DNA of 40,940 nt from Caulobacteraceae bacterium. Its GTDB lineage: Bacteria > Pseudomonadota > Alphaproteobacteria > Caulobacterales > Aquidulcibacteraceae. Shown here piece after piece: positions 8,613 to 16,586 of this stretch. The notes under the pieces were generated by a model. The model made no database searches. It worked only from the letters and a program-made list of their open reading frames with translations, and had not been told where the DNA came from. The position numbers were made by a program, and so were the translations under genes. The first letter of the stretch is position 1. Every line of letters begins with the position of its first letter. The stretch is taken from positions 1-40,940 of the forward strand of contig WRPF01000036.1 in assembly GCA_009773335.1 (NCBI GenBank), read 5' to 3'.

Positions 8613-10777
8613 CCCGGATCCGGCGCGCCGCCGAACGCTTCGGGCACGACGTCGGCGTCACGCTCGGGGAAGTCGTCGTTCGCAGGCGCCTGTTCCTCGA
8701 CGGGCGGCGCCAGGACGATCGTGTCCGTCGCGATCATGTCGAGATGTTCGCCGCTGTCGGTTTCAAAGGGACGGCGGCCACGACCGCGGCGACGGCGACG
8801 CCGTCCGCCACGATCGCCGCCGTCGCGTGGCGGGCGCTCGCCGGCGTCCGCGCCGCCTTCGGCGCGCGGCGCGTCGGCGTCGTCGTCGTTTGCGGGCGTC
8901 GCGGATGGTTCGTCCTCACGACGGCGCTTGCCGCCGCGGCGTCCACGCCGGCGTCGACGTGATCCCGCATCGCCATTCGCTTCGGCCTCGCCGCCGGGCG
9001 CCTCGCGCGCTTCGACGCCTTCGGTCTCTTCCTCTTCTTCCGCGTCGACTTCGACGTCGGCGTCGATGTCTTCGTCCTCGATTTCGGGCTGTGGCGCGCC
9101 GCGGGCGGCGTTGCGACCGCGATCGCGGCGGCCTTCGCGCGGCGTCGCATCCATAGACGCTTCGCCGTCGAAATCCGGATCCAGCTCGCGTTGTCCCGAC
9201 CCCGAAATCTCGAAGTCCGGCGCCATCAGCGCCGCCGAGCCCAGCACGCGGACGCGGACGTTGCGGTTGTCCTCGATCGCGGTGAGCGCGTCGCGCTTCT
9301 CGTTGAGGAGGTAGATCGCCACATCCACCGGCGCGCGGGCGATGAGTTCCGCCGCGCCGCGCTTGAGCGCTTCCTCGTCAAGGGCGCGCAGGAGCTGCAG
9401 CGCACTCGACTCGATCGAACGCACCCGTCCGAGGCCGCTGCACATGGGGCAGATATGGGAGCTGCCTTCGAGAATGCCGGTGCGCCGACGCTGGCGCGAC
9501 AGCTCCAGCAGGCCGAAACCGGAAATCTTGCCCATCTGGACGCGCGCGCGGTCGAAGCGCAGCGCGTCCTTCATCTTCTTCTCGACGATGCGGTCGTTCT
9601 TGGCCTCTTCCATGTCGATGAAATCGATCACGACAAGACCCGCGAGGTCGCGCAGGCGCATCTGGCGCGCGGCTTCTTCAGCCGCTTCGAGGTTCGTCTT
9701 GAACGCCGTCTGTTCGATGTTGCGTTCGCGCGTGGCGCGGCCGGAGTTCACGTCGATGGCGACGAGCGCTTCGGTCTGGTTGATGACGATGTAGCCGCCG
9801 GACTTCAGGGTGACGGCGGGGCTGTAGATCGTCTCGAGTTGCCGTTCCACGCCATGACGCGTGAAGATCGGGGTCGGATCCTTGTAGAGATGGACCTTCT
9901 TGGCATGGCTCGGCATGAGCATGCGGATGAAGTCCTTGGCTTCCTTGTAGGCCGCGTCGCCTTCCACGTGGATGTCGTCGACATCCTTGTCGTAGAGGTC
10001 GCGGATCGCGCGCTTCACGAGGCTCGATTCCTCGTAGATCAGCGCCGGCGACACCGAACGCATCGTCGTGTCGCGAATGGTTTCCCACGCGCGGCTGAGA
10101 TACTCGTAGTCACGCTTGATCTCGGTCTTGGTGCGCTTTGCGCCCGCGGTGCGCACGATCAGTCCCATGCCCTGCGGCACTTCGAGATCGACCGCGATCT
10201 TCTTCAGGCGCTTGCGGTCTGCGCTCTGGGTGATCTTGCGGGAGATGCCGCCGCCGCGCCCGGTGTTGGGCATCAGCACGCAGTAGCGTCCGGCGAGCGA
10301 GAGATACGTCGTAAGGGCGGCGCCCTTGTTGCCGCGCTCTTCCTTGACGACCTGCACCAGCATGATCTGCCGGCGCTTGATCACTTCCTGGATCTTGTAG
10401 CGGCGCGTCAGGATGCGACGGCGCTTTTCCTCGATCGCGTCCTCGTCCTCTTCGCCGGCGCCTTCGGCGTCGCCATTCTCTTCCTCGGCGACCGCATCGA
10501 ACTCGGCCTTGAGCGCTTCGCGGTCGGCGACCGGAATGGAATAGTAGTCCGGGTGGATTTCACCGAACGCGAGGAAGCCGTGGCGGTTGCCGCCATATTC
10601 CACGAACGCCGCCTGCAACGACGGTTCAACCCGCGTTACCTTGGCGAGGTAGATGTTTCCGCGAAGCTGCTTCTTGTTCTGTGTTTCGAAGTCGAAGTCG
10701 TCAACGTGATGTCCGTCCAGCACCACGACCCGGGTCTCTTCGGGGTGGGCGGCGTCGATGAGCATTTTCTTGACCAT
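8522..10777 (-). CDS. rne: Ribonuclease E (3' end probably frameshifted)
   Basis: The frame as read gives 751 residues. RNase E starts mRNA decay and rRNA/tRNA processing and scaffolds the degradosome. Visible features are MVKKMLIDAAHPEETRVVV, the S1 domain (RGNIYLAKVTRVEPSLQAAF) with the acidic insert typical of alphaproteobacteria, the DNase I-like catalytic motifs VAIDVNSG and VVIDFIDM, and the Zn-link CPMC in SSHICPMCSGLG. A long disordered acidic/Arg-rich C-terminal region follows. The start at 10777 follows family alignment and has GGAG upstream; the frame is open to 10885 but the extra sequence is not RNase E-like. The last ~30 residues (after 8615) look out of frame. Confidence 0.93.
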   Translation of the reverse strand: MVKKMLIDAAHPEETRVVVLDGHHVDDFDFETQNKKQLRGNIYLAKVTRVEPSLQAAFVEYGGNRHGFLAFGEIHPDYYSIPVADREALKAEFDAVAEEENGDAEGAGEEDEDAIEEKRRRILTRRYKIQEVIKRRQIMLVQVVKEERGNKGAALTTYLSLAGRYCVLMPNTGRGGGISRKITQSADRKRLKKIAVDLEVPQGMGLIVRTAGAKRTKTEIKRDYEYLSRAWETIRDTTMRSVSPALIYEESSLVKRAIRDLYDKDVDDIHVEGDAAYKEAKDFIRMLMPSHAKKVHLYKDPTPIFTRHGVERQLETIYSPAVTLKSGGYIVINQTEALVAIDVNSGRATRERNIEQTAFKTNLEAAEEAARQMRLRDLAGLVVIDFIDMEEAKNDRIVEKKMKDALRFDRARVQMGKISGFGLLELSRQRRRTGILEGSSHICPMCSGLGRVRSIESSALQLLRALDEEALKRGAAELIARAPVDVAIYLLNEKRDALTAIEDNRNVRVRVLGSAALMAPDFEISGSGQRELDPDFDGEASMDATPREGRRDRGRNAARGAPQPEIEDEDIDADVEVDAEEEEETEGVEAREAPGGEAEANGDAGSRRRRRGRRGGKRRREDEPSATPANDDDADAPRAEGGADAGERPPRDGGDRGGRRRRRRGRGRRPFETDSGEHLDMIATDTIVLAPPVEEQAPANDDFPERDADVVPEAFGGAPDPGAARSGSRRGGRGPRTRGGGGYLLGGVRLC

Positions 10778-11105
10778 GGGTCGAAGCTCCGTCAGCGGCG
10801 GCCATGCGAGCGGGCGCGCGTAGATCGCGCTGAGGCCCGAGGCGCCGCAAATATGAGGGGGAGGACGGCGCCGCGCGGGTCGCACGGCCGAGCGATGCCG
10901 CGGACGCGGTCTCGGTTCGGTCGGGCCGGGCGGGAGTGGGCACCGTCGTACTCCAGTTCTGGCTGCCCTCCGGGTTACGTACGGGGGCGGCCGGCGACAC
11001 GCTATTCCTGACTGGGCGCTTCACGTAGCGCCTGTGCGGCAGGCTAAAGCAGGGGGAGGCAGGCCCGATCGCGTCTCGTCCGAGGCGGCGGCAGGCTCGA
11101 CTCAT

Positions 11106-11123
11106 GCGGTTCCGGAGAACCGC
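11106..11123. promoter_or_regulatory. Perfect 7-bp hairpin upstream of amiC
   Basis: GCGGTTC CGGA GAACCGC forms a perfect 7-bp stem with a 4-nt loop, about 100 bp before the amiC start. No T-run follows, so it is not a rho-independent terminator. It could be a leader structure or a protein-binding dyad. Confidence 0.4.
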
Positions 11124-11140
11124 CCTGCATCCTTGCCCGA

Positions 11141-11157
11141 TTTCAACGACGTTGAAA
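11141..11157. promoter_or_regulatory. 17-bp palindrome, candidate operator upstream of amiC
   Basis: TTTCAACG A CGTTGAAA is a perfect 8+8 dyad around one base, AT-richer than its surroundings, 70 bp before the amiC ATG. Size and symmetry fit a dimeric regulator site. No regulator is assigned. Confidence 0.4.
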
Positions 11158-11226
11158 AGTCGCAGCCGCTAAAGACTTCCGAAAGCGTCCCCGGGTTATG
11201 TTCTGCGTTCGTAGAGTGCAGAATTC

Positions 11227-12540
11227 ATGAACCATTTTTCCCGTATCGCGGTCGCGAGCCTGGGTCTGGCGACCCTGCTGTGCGTTCCGGCGAGCCCGTC
11301 GGCGACGGCGTCGGCGCCTGTGCGGCTGCTCGGCGCGGACGTGGCGGTGGTGCGCGGGAAGACCCTGATCGTCTTGACGGTGGACCGGGCGACGGAAACC
11401 CGTTCCTTTCTTCTTTCCGGCCCGGACCGGTTCGTGGTCGACGTGCCGGCCTCCCTGGCCATGGGTCGGATCGACGCCCAGCCCGCAGGCGTGGTGCGCG
11501 GCGTGCGCCATGGCCGGCGCCCGGACGGCGCGATGCGGGTGGTGTTCGATCTCGCTTCGGCCGCCCGTCTTGGCGCGCGCCGCGTAGAGGGGTTAAACGC
11601 CACGCGCACCCGGCTGGTCTATGAGCTTCAGGCGTCGTCGGCGACGGCCCCCGCACCGGAGGGGACTGCCGCGCCGCATGGGACCGCAGCGCCGGCCTCA
11701 AGGCAGGCGTCCATCGAGTACATCTCGTCTTCCGCCCCGGTCGCCCGGCGGGCGCCGGCCCCGACCGTGACCGCGTCTGCGCCGGCGCGCCCTGCGCCGG
11801 TCGTGCACACTTCGCAGCCCGCGCCGCAACCCACTCAGCCGCCGCTGATCCGCTCCGCAGACCGGGTGATCGTGATCGACGCCGGCCATGGCGGAAAAGA
11901 TCCGGGCGCCCATGGCGCGGCGGGCACGCGGGAAAAGGAGGTTGTCCTGGCGGCGGCCCTGGCGCTGCGCGACCAGCTTCAGGCCCGTGGCGGCTACCGG
12001 GTCGTCCTGACCCGGGATACCGACGTCTTCATCCCCCTCGAACAGCGCGTCGCCATCGCGCGACGCGAGCGCGCCGATCTCTTCGTTTCCCTGCACGCGG
12101 ACTCCCACCCCGATGCCCGTGCAAGCGGGGCGTCGGTCTACACGCTCTCTGATCGGGGCGGAGCGCGCGCCCGCTCGCTCATGGAGGGACAGGACTGGGA
12201 TGTGGACCTCGGCGACGCCCCCCGGGACGCGCGGGTGCAGAACATCCTCGTGGACCTGACCCAGCGCGAGACCACCGGCCGGTCCGCCGAATTTGCGCAG
12301 AATCTGATCGGCGAACTCGGCCGCGAGGCGCCTTTGCTGCGCAACACGCACCGCAGCGCCGGCTTCTTCGTGCTGCTGGCGCCCGACGTTCCGGCGGTGC
12401 TGCTGGAACTCGGTTTCCTGACCCATTCGGGGGACGAAACGCGTCTCGCCAACACAGCGACCCGTCGGCGCATGATGGTGGCGGTTGCGGACTCGATCGA
12501 CGTTTACTTCGCCCGGTCGCGCGCCTATGCGGGGCGTTGA
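11227..12540 (+). CDS. amiC: N-acetylmuramoyl-L-alanine amidase (AMIN + Amidase_3)
   Basis: Product of 437 residues: signal peptide (residues 1-28), an AMIN-type peptidoglycan-targeting domain (about 30-135), a Pro/Ala-rich linker (about 138-205), and a zinc amidase_3 domain. Motifs of the catalytic domain are VIVIDAGHGGKDPGAHG (zinc His), TREKEVVLAAAL (zinc Glu), LFVSLHADSH (zinc His) and VLLELGFLTH (catalytic Glu). The enzyme cuts the amide between MurNAc and the stem peptide, for septal peptidoglycan splitting at cell separation. It is followed by the class A PBP gene with a 101-bp gap, the usual neighbour in Caulobacter-like genomes. Confidence 0.94.
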   Translation: MNHFSRIAVASLGLATLLCVPASPSATASAPVRLLGADVAVVRGKTLIVLTVDRATETRSFLLSGPDRFVVDVPASLAMGRIDAQPAGVVRGVRHGRRPDGAMRVVFDLASAARLGARRVEGLNATRTRLVYELQASSATAPAPEGTAAPHGTAAPASRQASIEYISSSAPVARRAPAPTVTASAPARPAPVVHTSQPAPQPTQPPLIRSADRVIVIDAGHGGKDPGAHGAAGTREKEVVLAAALALRDQLQARGGYRVVLTRDTDVFIPLEQRVAIARRERADLFVSLHADSHPDARASGASVYTLSDRGGARARSLMEGQDWDVDLGDAPRDARVQNILVDLTQRETTGRSAEFAQNLIGELGREAPLLRNTHRSAGFFVLLAPDVPAVLLELGFLTHSGDETRLANTATRRRMMVAVADSIDVYFARSRAYAGR

Positions 12541-12641
12541 GGCGCCAGGCTGAGGGGCGGGCGCGTCTATCCTGCGGTCAACGATCCTTGCGGCGCAGCC
12601 TCGGCCATATTCGCGCCCCAAAAACCGATGAGTTCCCACGC

Positions 12642-15113
12642 ATGTCTTTTCAGCTGACGCCGGACTTCATCCGCAAAGCGCTCATGGTCATGGCGGCAGG
12701 CGCTGCGGCCCTGGTCCTCGGGCTCGTGGTCCTTGTCGCCGTGGCGGTGCAGGGCCTGCCCGACTACAAGCAGCTCGCCGACTACCGCCCGCCGGTGACC
12801 AGCCGCGTGCACGCCGGCGACGGCAGCCTGATCGCCGAATTCGCCACCGAGCACCGCGTGTTCGTGCCGATCCAGGAAATCCCCGACCATGTGAAGCAGG
12901 CCTTCATCTCGGCGGAAGACAAATCCTTCTACAAGCACTCCGGCCTCGACTATGCGGGCCTGGCGCGCGCCACGCTCACCAACATAGGCTCGATCTTCAC
13001 CGGCGACCGGATGCAGGGCGCGTCCACGATCACGCAGCAGGTCGCCAAAAACATGCTGCTGACCAGCGACCGCACGATCATGCGCAAGATCAAGGAGGCG
13101 TTCCTGGCGCAGCGCATCGAGCGCGCGCTCGACAAGGAGCGCATCCTCGAACTCTACCTGAACCAGATTTTTCTCGGCCGGCAATCCTACGGCGTGGGCG
13201 CTGCGGCGCTCAACTATTTCGACAAGCCGCTCGATCGCCTGACGCTCGCGGAATCCGCCTATCTCGGCGGGCTGCCGAAGGGGCCGAACAACTACGATCC
13301 GTCCTCCAAGAACGAGCAGGCCGTCGCCCGTCGCGCATATGTGCTCAAGCGGATGGTGGAGAACAAGTTCATCACCGAGGAGGAGGCCGACGAGGCGTCC
13401 GAGCAACCGCTCGTGGCGGTGAACCGTCTCTCCGAAGACAAATACGTCGCCGCCGCGCACTTCGTCGAGCAGGTCCGCCGCGAAGTCATCGCGCAGCTCG
13501 GCGACAAGGCGCTGAAGGAAGGCGGCCTGTCGATCCGCGCGACGCTCGACACCAACCTGCAGCTCGCCGCCGCGCGCGCCTTGCGCAAGGGGCTTGAGCA
13601 ATACGATCGCCGACACGGCTGGCGCGGTCCGGTGGCGCGCGTCGCCGCCGATGGCGATCCGGCGGTTGCACTGCGCGGGGTCGCAGCGCCTCCACGGCTG
13701 ACCAACTGGACGAAGGCCGTCGTCACCCGCGCATCCGGCGGACAGGTCCGCATTGCGCTCGCCGACGGTTCGCAACGCCAGCTCGCCAACGAAGACGTGC
13801 AATGGGCCGCTGCCGGCGCGCGCGGCAAGGCCGCCCGCGCGCTGACCAGCGGCGCGGCGATCTACGTCCAGTGCCCGCGCGACGGCCGCTGCAACCTGCG
13901 CCAGACGCCGGCGGTGGAGGGCTCGCTCGTGGCGATGAACCCGCACACAGGCCGCGTGCTGGCGCTGATCGGCGGCTATGATTTCCGTCTCGGCGATTTC
14001 AGCCGCGTCACCGACGCGCACCGCCAGCCGGGCTCCTCGTTCAAGCCGATTGTCTACGCCGCATCGCTTGAGCCGTGCGCGAGCGAAGGCCAGCGCGGCT
14101 GCGGTCTCACGCCCGCCACGCTGATCGACGACGCGCCATTCGCGGTGGAGGCCGGCGACGGCACGGTCTGGGCGCCGGACAACTACAACCGCGACACCTT
14201 CCTCGGACCGACGACGATGCGCGTCGGCCTCGAGCGCTCGCTCAACACGATGACCGCGCGCCTCGTCTACGAGATGGGCCCTGAGCGCGTGTTCGATTTC
14301 GCCTCGCGTCTCGGCATCTACGATCCGTCGAAGAGAAACCTCGCGGTGTTCTCGCTCGGCCTCGGCGTCGGCGAGACGACGCCGCTGCGCATGACGACCG
14401 CCTACGCGATGCTCGTGAACGGCGGCCGGCGCATCAACCCGATCTTCATCGACCGTATCCAGGACCGCGACGGCGTCTCCGTGCGTCGTCAGGACCAGCG
14501 CGCGTGCGACGGGTGCTCGGCGCCATGGAACGGCCAGGGCGCGCCTGTCATTCCCGACGTGCGCGAACAGGTCGTCGATCCCATCACGGCCTATCAGGTG
14601 GTGTCGATGGCGCAGGGCGTCGTCGAGCGCGGCACCGCCACCGTCGTCAAGAGCGTCGGCAAGACGCTCGGCGGCAAGACCGGCACCACCAACGACTACA
14701 AGGACGCGTGGTTCATCGGCTTTTCACCGGATCTCGTGGTCGGCGTGTGGGTCGGTTTCGACACGCCGCGCTCGCTGGGCGAAGGCGAAGCGGGCGGACG
14801 CCTTGCCGCGCCGATCTTCCGCGATTTCATGGCCGAAGCGCTGAAGCGTGAGACCGACACGCCGTTCCGCATGCCTGCGGGCGTGCGCCTCGTTCGCATC
14901 GACGCGCGCACCGGTCAGGTCCCGAACGCAAGCACCGTCGACACGATCATCGAGGCCTTCCGGCCGGGCACAGAACCGACCGAGGACTTCGGCTCCTCGC
15001 CGATCATCATCGGGCGGGGAGAGACGGGATTCCCGGGTGTCGAGGGCGGGCCCACGCAGCCGAACCAGCCGGGCCAGCCGAAGCAGGACGACGGACTGGG
15101 CGGGCTGTACTAG
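12642..15113 (+). CDS. mrcA: Class A penicillin-binding protein 1A
   Basis: Product of 823 residues, bifunctional peptidoglycan synthase. It has one N-terminal membrane anchor (ALMVMAAGAAALVLGLVVLV), then a GT51 glycosyltransferase domain (AFISAEDKSFYKHSGLD, GASTITQQVAKN, QRIERALDKERILELYLN). An OB-like insert follows, then the transpeptidase domain with GSSFKP (Ser-xx-Lys), RSLN and KTGTTN. The Pro/Gln-rich tail (QPNQPGQPKQDD) is probably disordered. I chose the ATG at 12642; the frame is open to 12537 but that part is basic and unlike the family. amiC lies upstream. In relatives prfB follows directly; here an accessory block intervenes. Confidence 0.95.
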   Translation: MSFQLTPDFIRKALMVMAAGAAALVLGLVVLVAVAVQGLPDYKQLADYRPPVTSRVHAGDGSLIAEFATEHRVFVPIQEIPDHVKQAFISAEDKSFYKHSGLDYAGLARATLTNIGSIFTGDRMQGASTITQQVAKNMLLTSDRTIMRKIKEAFLAQRIERALDKERILELYLNQIFLGRQSYGVGAAALNYFDKPLDRLTLAESAYLGGLPKGPNNYDPSSKNEQAVARRAYVLKRMVENKFITEEEADEASEQPLVAVNRLSEDKYVAAAHFVEQVRREVIAQLGDKALKEGGLSIRATLDTNLQLAAARALRKGLEQYDRRHGWRGPVARVAADGDPAVALRGVAAPPRLTNWTKAVVTRASGGQVRIALADGSQRQLANEDVQWAAAGARGKAARALTSGAAIYVQCPRDGRCNLRQTPAVEGSLVAMNPHTGRVLALIGGYDFRLGDFSRVTDAHRQPGSSFKPIVYAASLEPCASEGQRGCGLTPATLIDDAPFAVEAGDGTVWAPDNYNRDTFLGPTTMRVGLERSLNTMTARLVYEMGPERVFDFASRLGIYDPSKRNLAVFSLGLGVGETTPLRMTTAYAMLVNGGRRINPIFIDRIQDRDGVSVRRQDQRACDGCSAPWNGQGAPVIPDVREQVVDPITAYQVVSMAQGVVERGTATVVKSVGKTLGGKTGTTNDYKDAWFIGFSPDLVVGVWVGFDTPRSLGEGEAGGRLAAPIFRDFMAEALKRETDTPFRMPAGVRLVRIDARTGQVPNASTVDTIIEAFRPGTEPTEDFGSSPIIIGRGETGFPGVEGGPTQPNQPGQPKQDDGLGGLY

Positions 15114-15177
15114 CCATTTGGCCGGACGCCGGGTGCGTCGCCGCCGCGTTGAATGCGGTATTCGCCCCTGCGCGCGC

Positions 15178-16407
15178 TCAGCGCAATTCCGCGCCCGCGT
15201 CAGCATTCTCGATCTGGCGCTCCAGCGTCAGGATATCTCGCTCCAGAAACGGGAGGTCGCGCGCTGCGGCGTGGAGATTGCGCAAGGCGCCTGCGTCATC
15301 GCCTGCAGCCATCTGGGCGCGCGCCAGCGTGTATTTGAAGTCCGCCGCGAAGGGATAGGTCTCGACCAGCGAACGCGCTTCAGCGACGGCGCTCGCGGCA
15401 AGGCGCGGATCGTGGCCGTGGCGCAAAATCAAGTCGGCCGTGACGCGAACGCGCAGCGCGCGCGCCAATGCAAATCCAGGTCGTTGCGCCGTCAATATCT
15501 CCAGGCGGCGCTGCGCAACCAGCAGTTCCTGTTCGCCCGCGCCCCGGGCCAATGCAAGGATTGATTCGTACTCTTCGCGCGCCGCACGCGGCTGACGCGC
15601 CTGGCCCTTGCGCCCCAGTTTCAGGCTGAGCGTTTCGACACGGGCGTGTACATTGCTGGCGAAGTGGGCAAGCGAACGGTCATAGTCCGACGCATCAAAC
15701 GGATAGTCCTCGGCCCACAGGATCAGGCCGCTGTGCCGATCGACCAGCCGTAGCGAGAGACGGGCGTCCGCCCGAAGCCCGGCGATCGCGATATCCACGA
15801 TCAGGTCGCTCGCCCGTCCACTCGGCGACGGCGCCGCAAGCACATCGACGCCTTCCATGCGTGCGAGATAGTTCGCCAAATCGCGGGAGACATTACTCAC
15901 GGCTTGGGCGTCGGTATCCGGCCTCCCACGCGTCTGGACAATCTCGATTTGAAGCGCGCCCGGCGGTTGTCGCCAAGGCCCGCCAGCGGCCAGCGCCGCA
16001 GTGGCGATCACCACGACAAGCGCGCCCGCCGCGGCTGACGCGCGCCAGTCGCGGAGGCGTCCGAGAACAGTGCTGCGAACGGGCGCATCGTAGACTCCGG
16101 ACGGGACGGTCAAGCGGTATCCGACCGAACGCACGGCGGCGATGGCCTCCTCGGGCAGACCCAGCGCGACCAGCGCGTCGCGCAACAACTTGGCCCGTTG
16201 CTTCATGGTTTCGCGGGTGACCTGTGCGGCCCAGACCGCGCGTTCGATGTCCTCGAAGCTCACAGCCGCTGGTGCGTGCTCGCTGAGCACCTGAAGCAGG
16301 CGGAACGACAGATCAGGCAGCTTCGCTTCGCGGCCGGCGAAACGGACGCTCTGCGCGCGGACGCACAAGTCCACTCTTCCGGTGGCGACGCTGTCGTTCG
16401 AACGCAT
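15178..16407 (-). CDS. Membrane-bound CadC/ToxR-type winged-helix regulator with TPR-like periplasmic part
   Basis: Product of 409 residues. Residues about 10-102 form an OmpR/PhoB-type winged helix: LPDLSFRLLQVLSEHAP, SFEDIERAVWA, ETMKQRAKLLRDAL, and the wing segment AVRSVGYRLTVP. A single membrane segment follows (about 125-143, AAGALVVVIATAALAAG). The C-terminal half has a TolB-like segment (DLIVDIAIAGLRADARLSLRLVDRHSGLILWAEDY) and then helical TPR-like repeats to the end. This is a one-component regulator whose DNA-binding head is cytoplasmic and whose sensor is periplasmic. The ATG at 16407 starts just before the winged helix; the frame upstream covers the repeats and is not protein-like. 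It is divergent from the serine hydrolase. The signal sensed is unknown. Confidence 0.82.
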   Translation of the reverse strand: MRSNDSVATGRVDLCVRAQSVRFAGREAKLPDLSFRLLQVLSEHAPAAVSFEDIERAVWAAQVTRETMKQRAKLLRDALVALGLPEEAIAAVRSVGYRLTVPSGVYDAPVRSTVLGRLRDWRASAAAGALVVVIATAALAAGGPWRQPPGALQIEIVQTRGRPDTDAQAVSNVSRDLANYLARMEGVDVLAAPSPSGRASDLIVDIAIAGLRADARLSLRLVDRHSGLILWAEDYPFDASDYDRSLAHFASNVHARVETLSLKLGRKGQARQPRAAREEYESILALARGAGEQELLVAQRRLEILTAQRPGFALARALRVRVTADLILRHGHDPRLAASAVAEARSLVETYPFAADFKYTLARAQMAAGDDAGALRNLHAAARDLPFLERDILTLERQIENADAGAELR

Positions 16408-16410
16408 TGA

Positions 16411-16440
16411 TAAATAGCGACCTTTGCCGACCTTCACCAA
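16411..16440 (-). promoter_or_regulatory. Candidate promoter of the CadC-like regulator
   Basis: On the minus strand TTGGTG (16440-16435) and TATTTA (16416-16411) are 18 bp apart, and the -10 ends 4 bp before the ATG at 16407, so the mRNA would be nearly leaderless. No good Shine-Dalgarno lies within 10 nt of this ATG, which fits. The spacer is filled by the phased direct repeat listed separately. Confidence 0.3.
16418..16434 (-). repeat. Two AAGGTCG direct repeats with 10-bp phase, candidate autoregulatory operator
   Basis: Minus strand AAGGTCG occurs at 16434-16428 and again at 16424-16418, exactly one helical turn apart. OmpR/PhoB-type winged helices bind direct repeats with about this spacing. 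The pair fills the spacer of the proposed regulator promoter, so binding there would be expected to repress it. Inference from position and spacing only. Confidence 0.35.
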
Positions 16441-16502
16441 AGTTTTCTTGCTGGCGCAAGACCTATGGGTGCAGCTCGCGGCGCCAACAAGGCGCCTGCG
16501 CC

Positions 16503-16562
16503 ATGGGCTCCCACATGGGCTCCCACATGGGCTCCCACATGGGCTCCCACATGGGCTCCCAC
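16503..16562 (+). repeat. Five perfect tandem copies of a 12-bp unit
   Basis: ATGGGCTCCCAC is repeated five times without any mismatch between the regulator and the serine hydrolase, ending 24 bp before the hydrolase ATG. Each unit holds the short dyad TGGG-CT-CCCA. Because 12 is a multiple of three, every unit provides an in-frame ATG that could add MGSH repeats ahead of the hydrolase start, though none has a good ribosome-binding site. Copy number may vary between strains. Confidence 0.95.
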
Positions 16563-16586
16563 AGGGGGCTACTAAAGGAAAAACGA

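Larger units (their letters stand above)
10778..11226. other. Long intergenic region between rne and amiC
   Basis: These 449 bp separate the divergent rne and amiC genes and hold no convincing gene. Small ORFs across it are low-complexity. It must contain both promoters and the 5' leader of rne, which in other bacteria is a target of RNase E autoregulation. Two clear dyads are present (11106-11123 and 11141-11157). I could not identify a convincing -35/-10 pair for either gene. Confidence 0.6.

Noticed and set aside
9001-9100. Repetitive acidic codons in rne as a tandem repeat element
   Set aside because: They are GAG/GAC/GAA-type codons of a disordered acidic region, not a DNA-level repeat with a fixed unit.
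8734-9314. Long plus-strand ORFs over the rne C-terminal region
   Set aside because: They are Arg/Ser/Ala-rich shadows of the repetitive GC-rich disordered part of rne.
16480-16496. GGCGCC-AACAA-GGCGCC dyad as an operator or terminator
   Set aside because: GGCGCC is self-complementary and very common in such GC-rich DNA; no T-run or conserved context supports it.
16408-16586. Reading the 12-bp repeats as the true N-terminus of the hydrolase
   Set aside because: The signal peptide and a good ribosome-binding site belong to the ATG at 16587; repeat ATGs lack a ribosome-binding site. Kept only as a possible variant.
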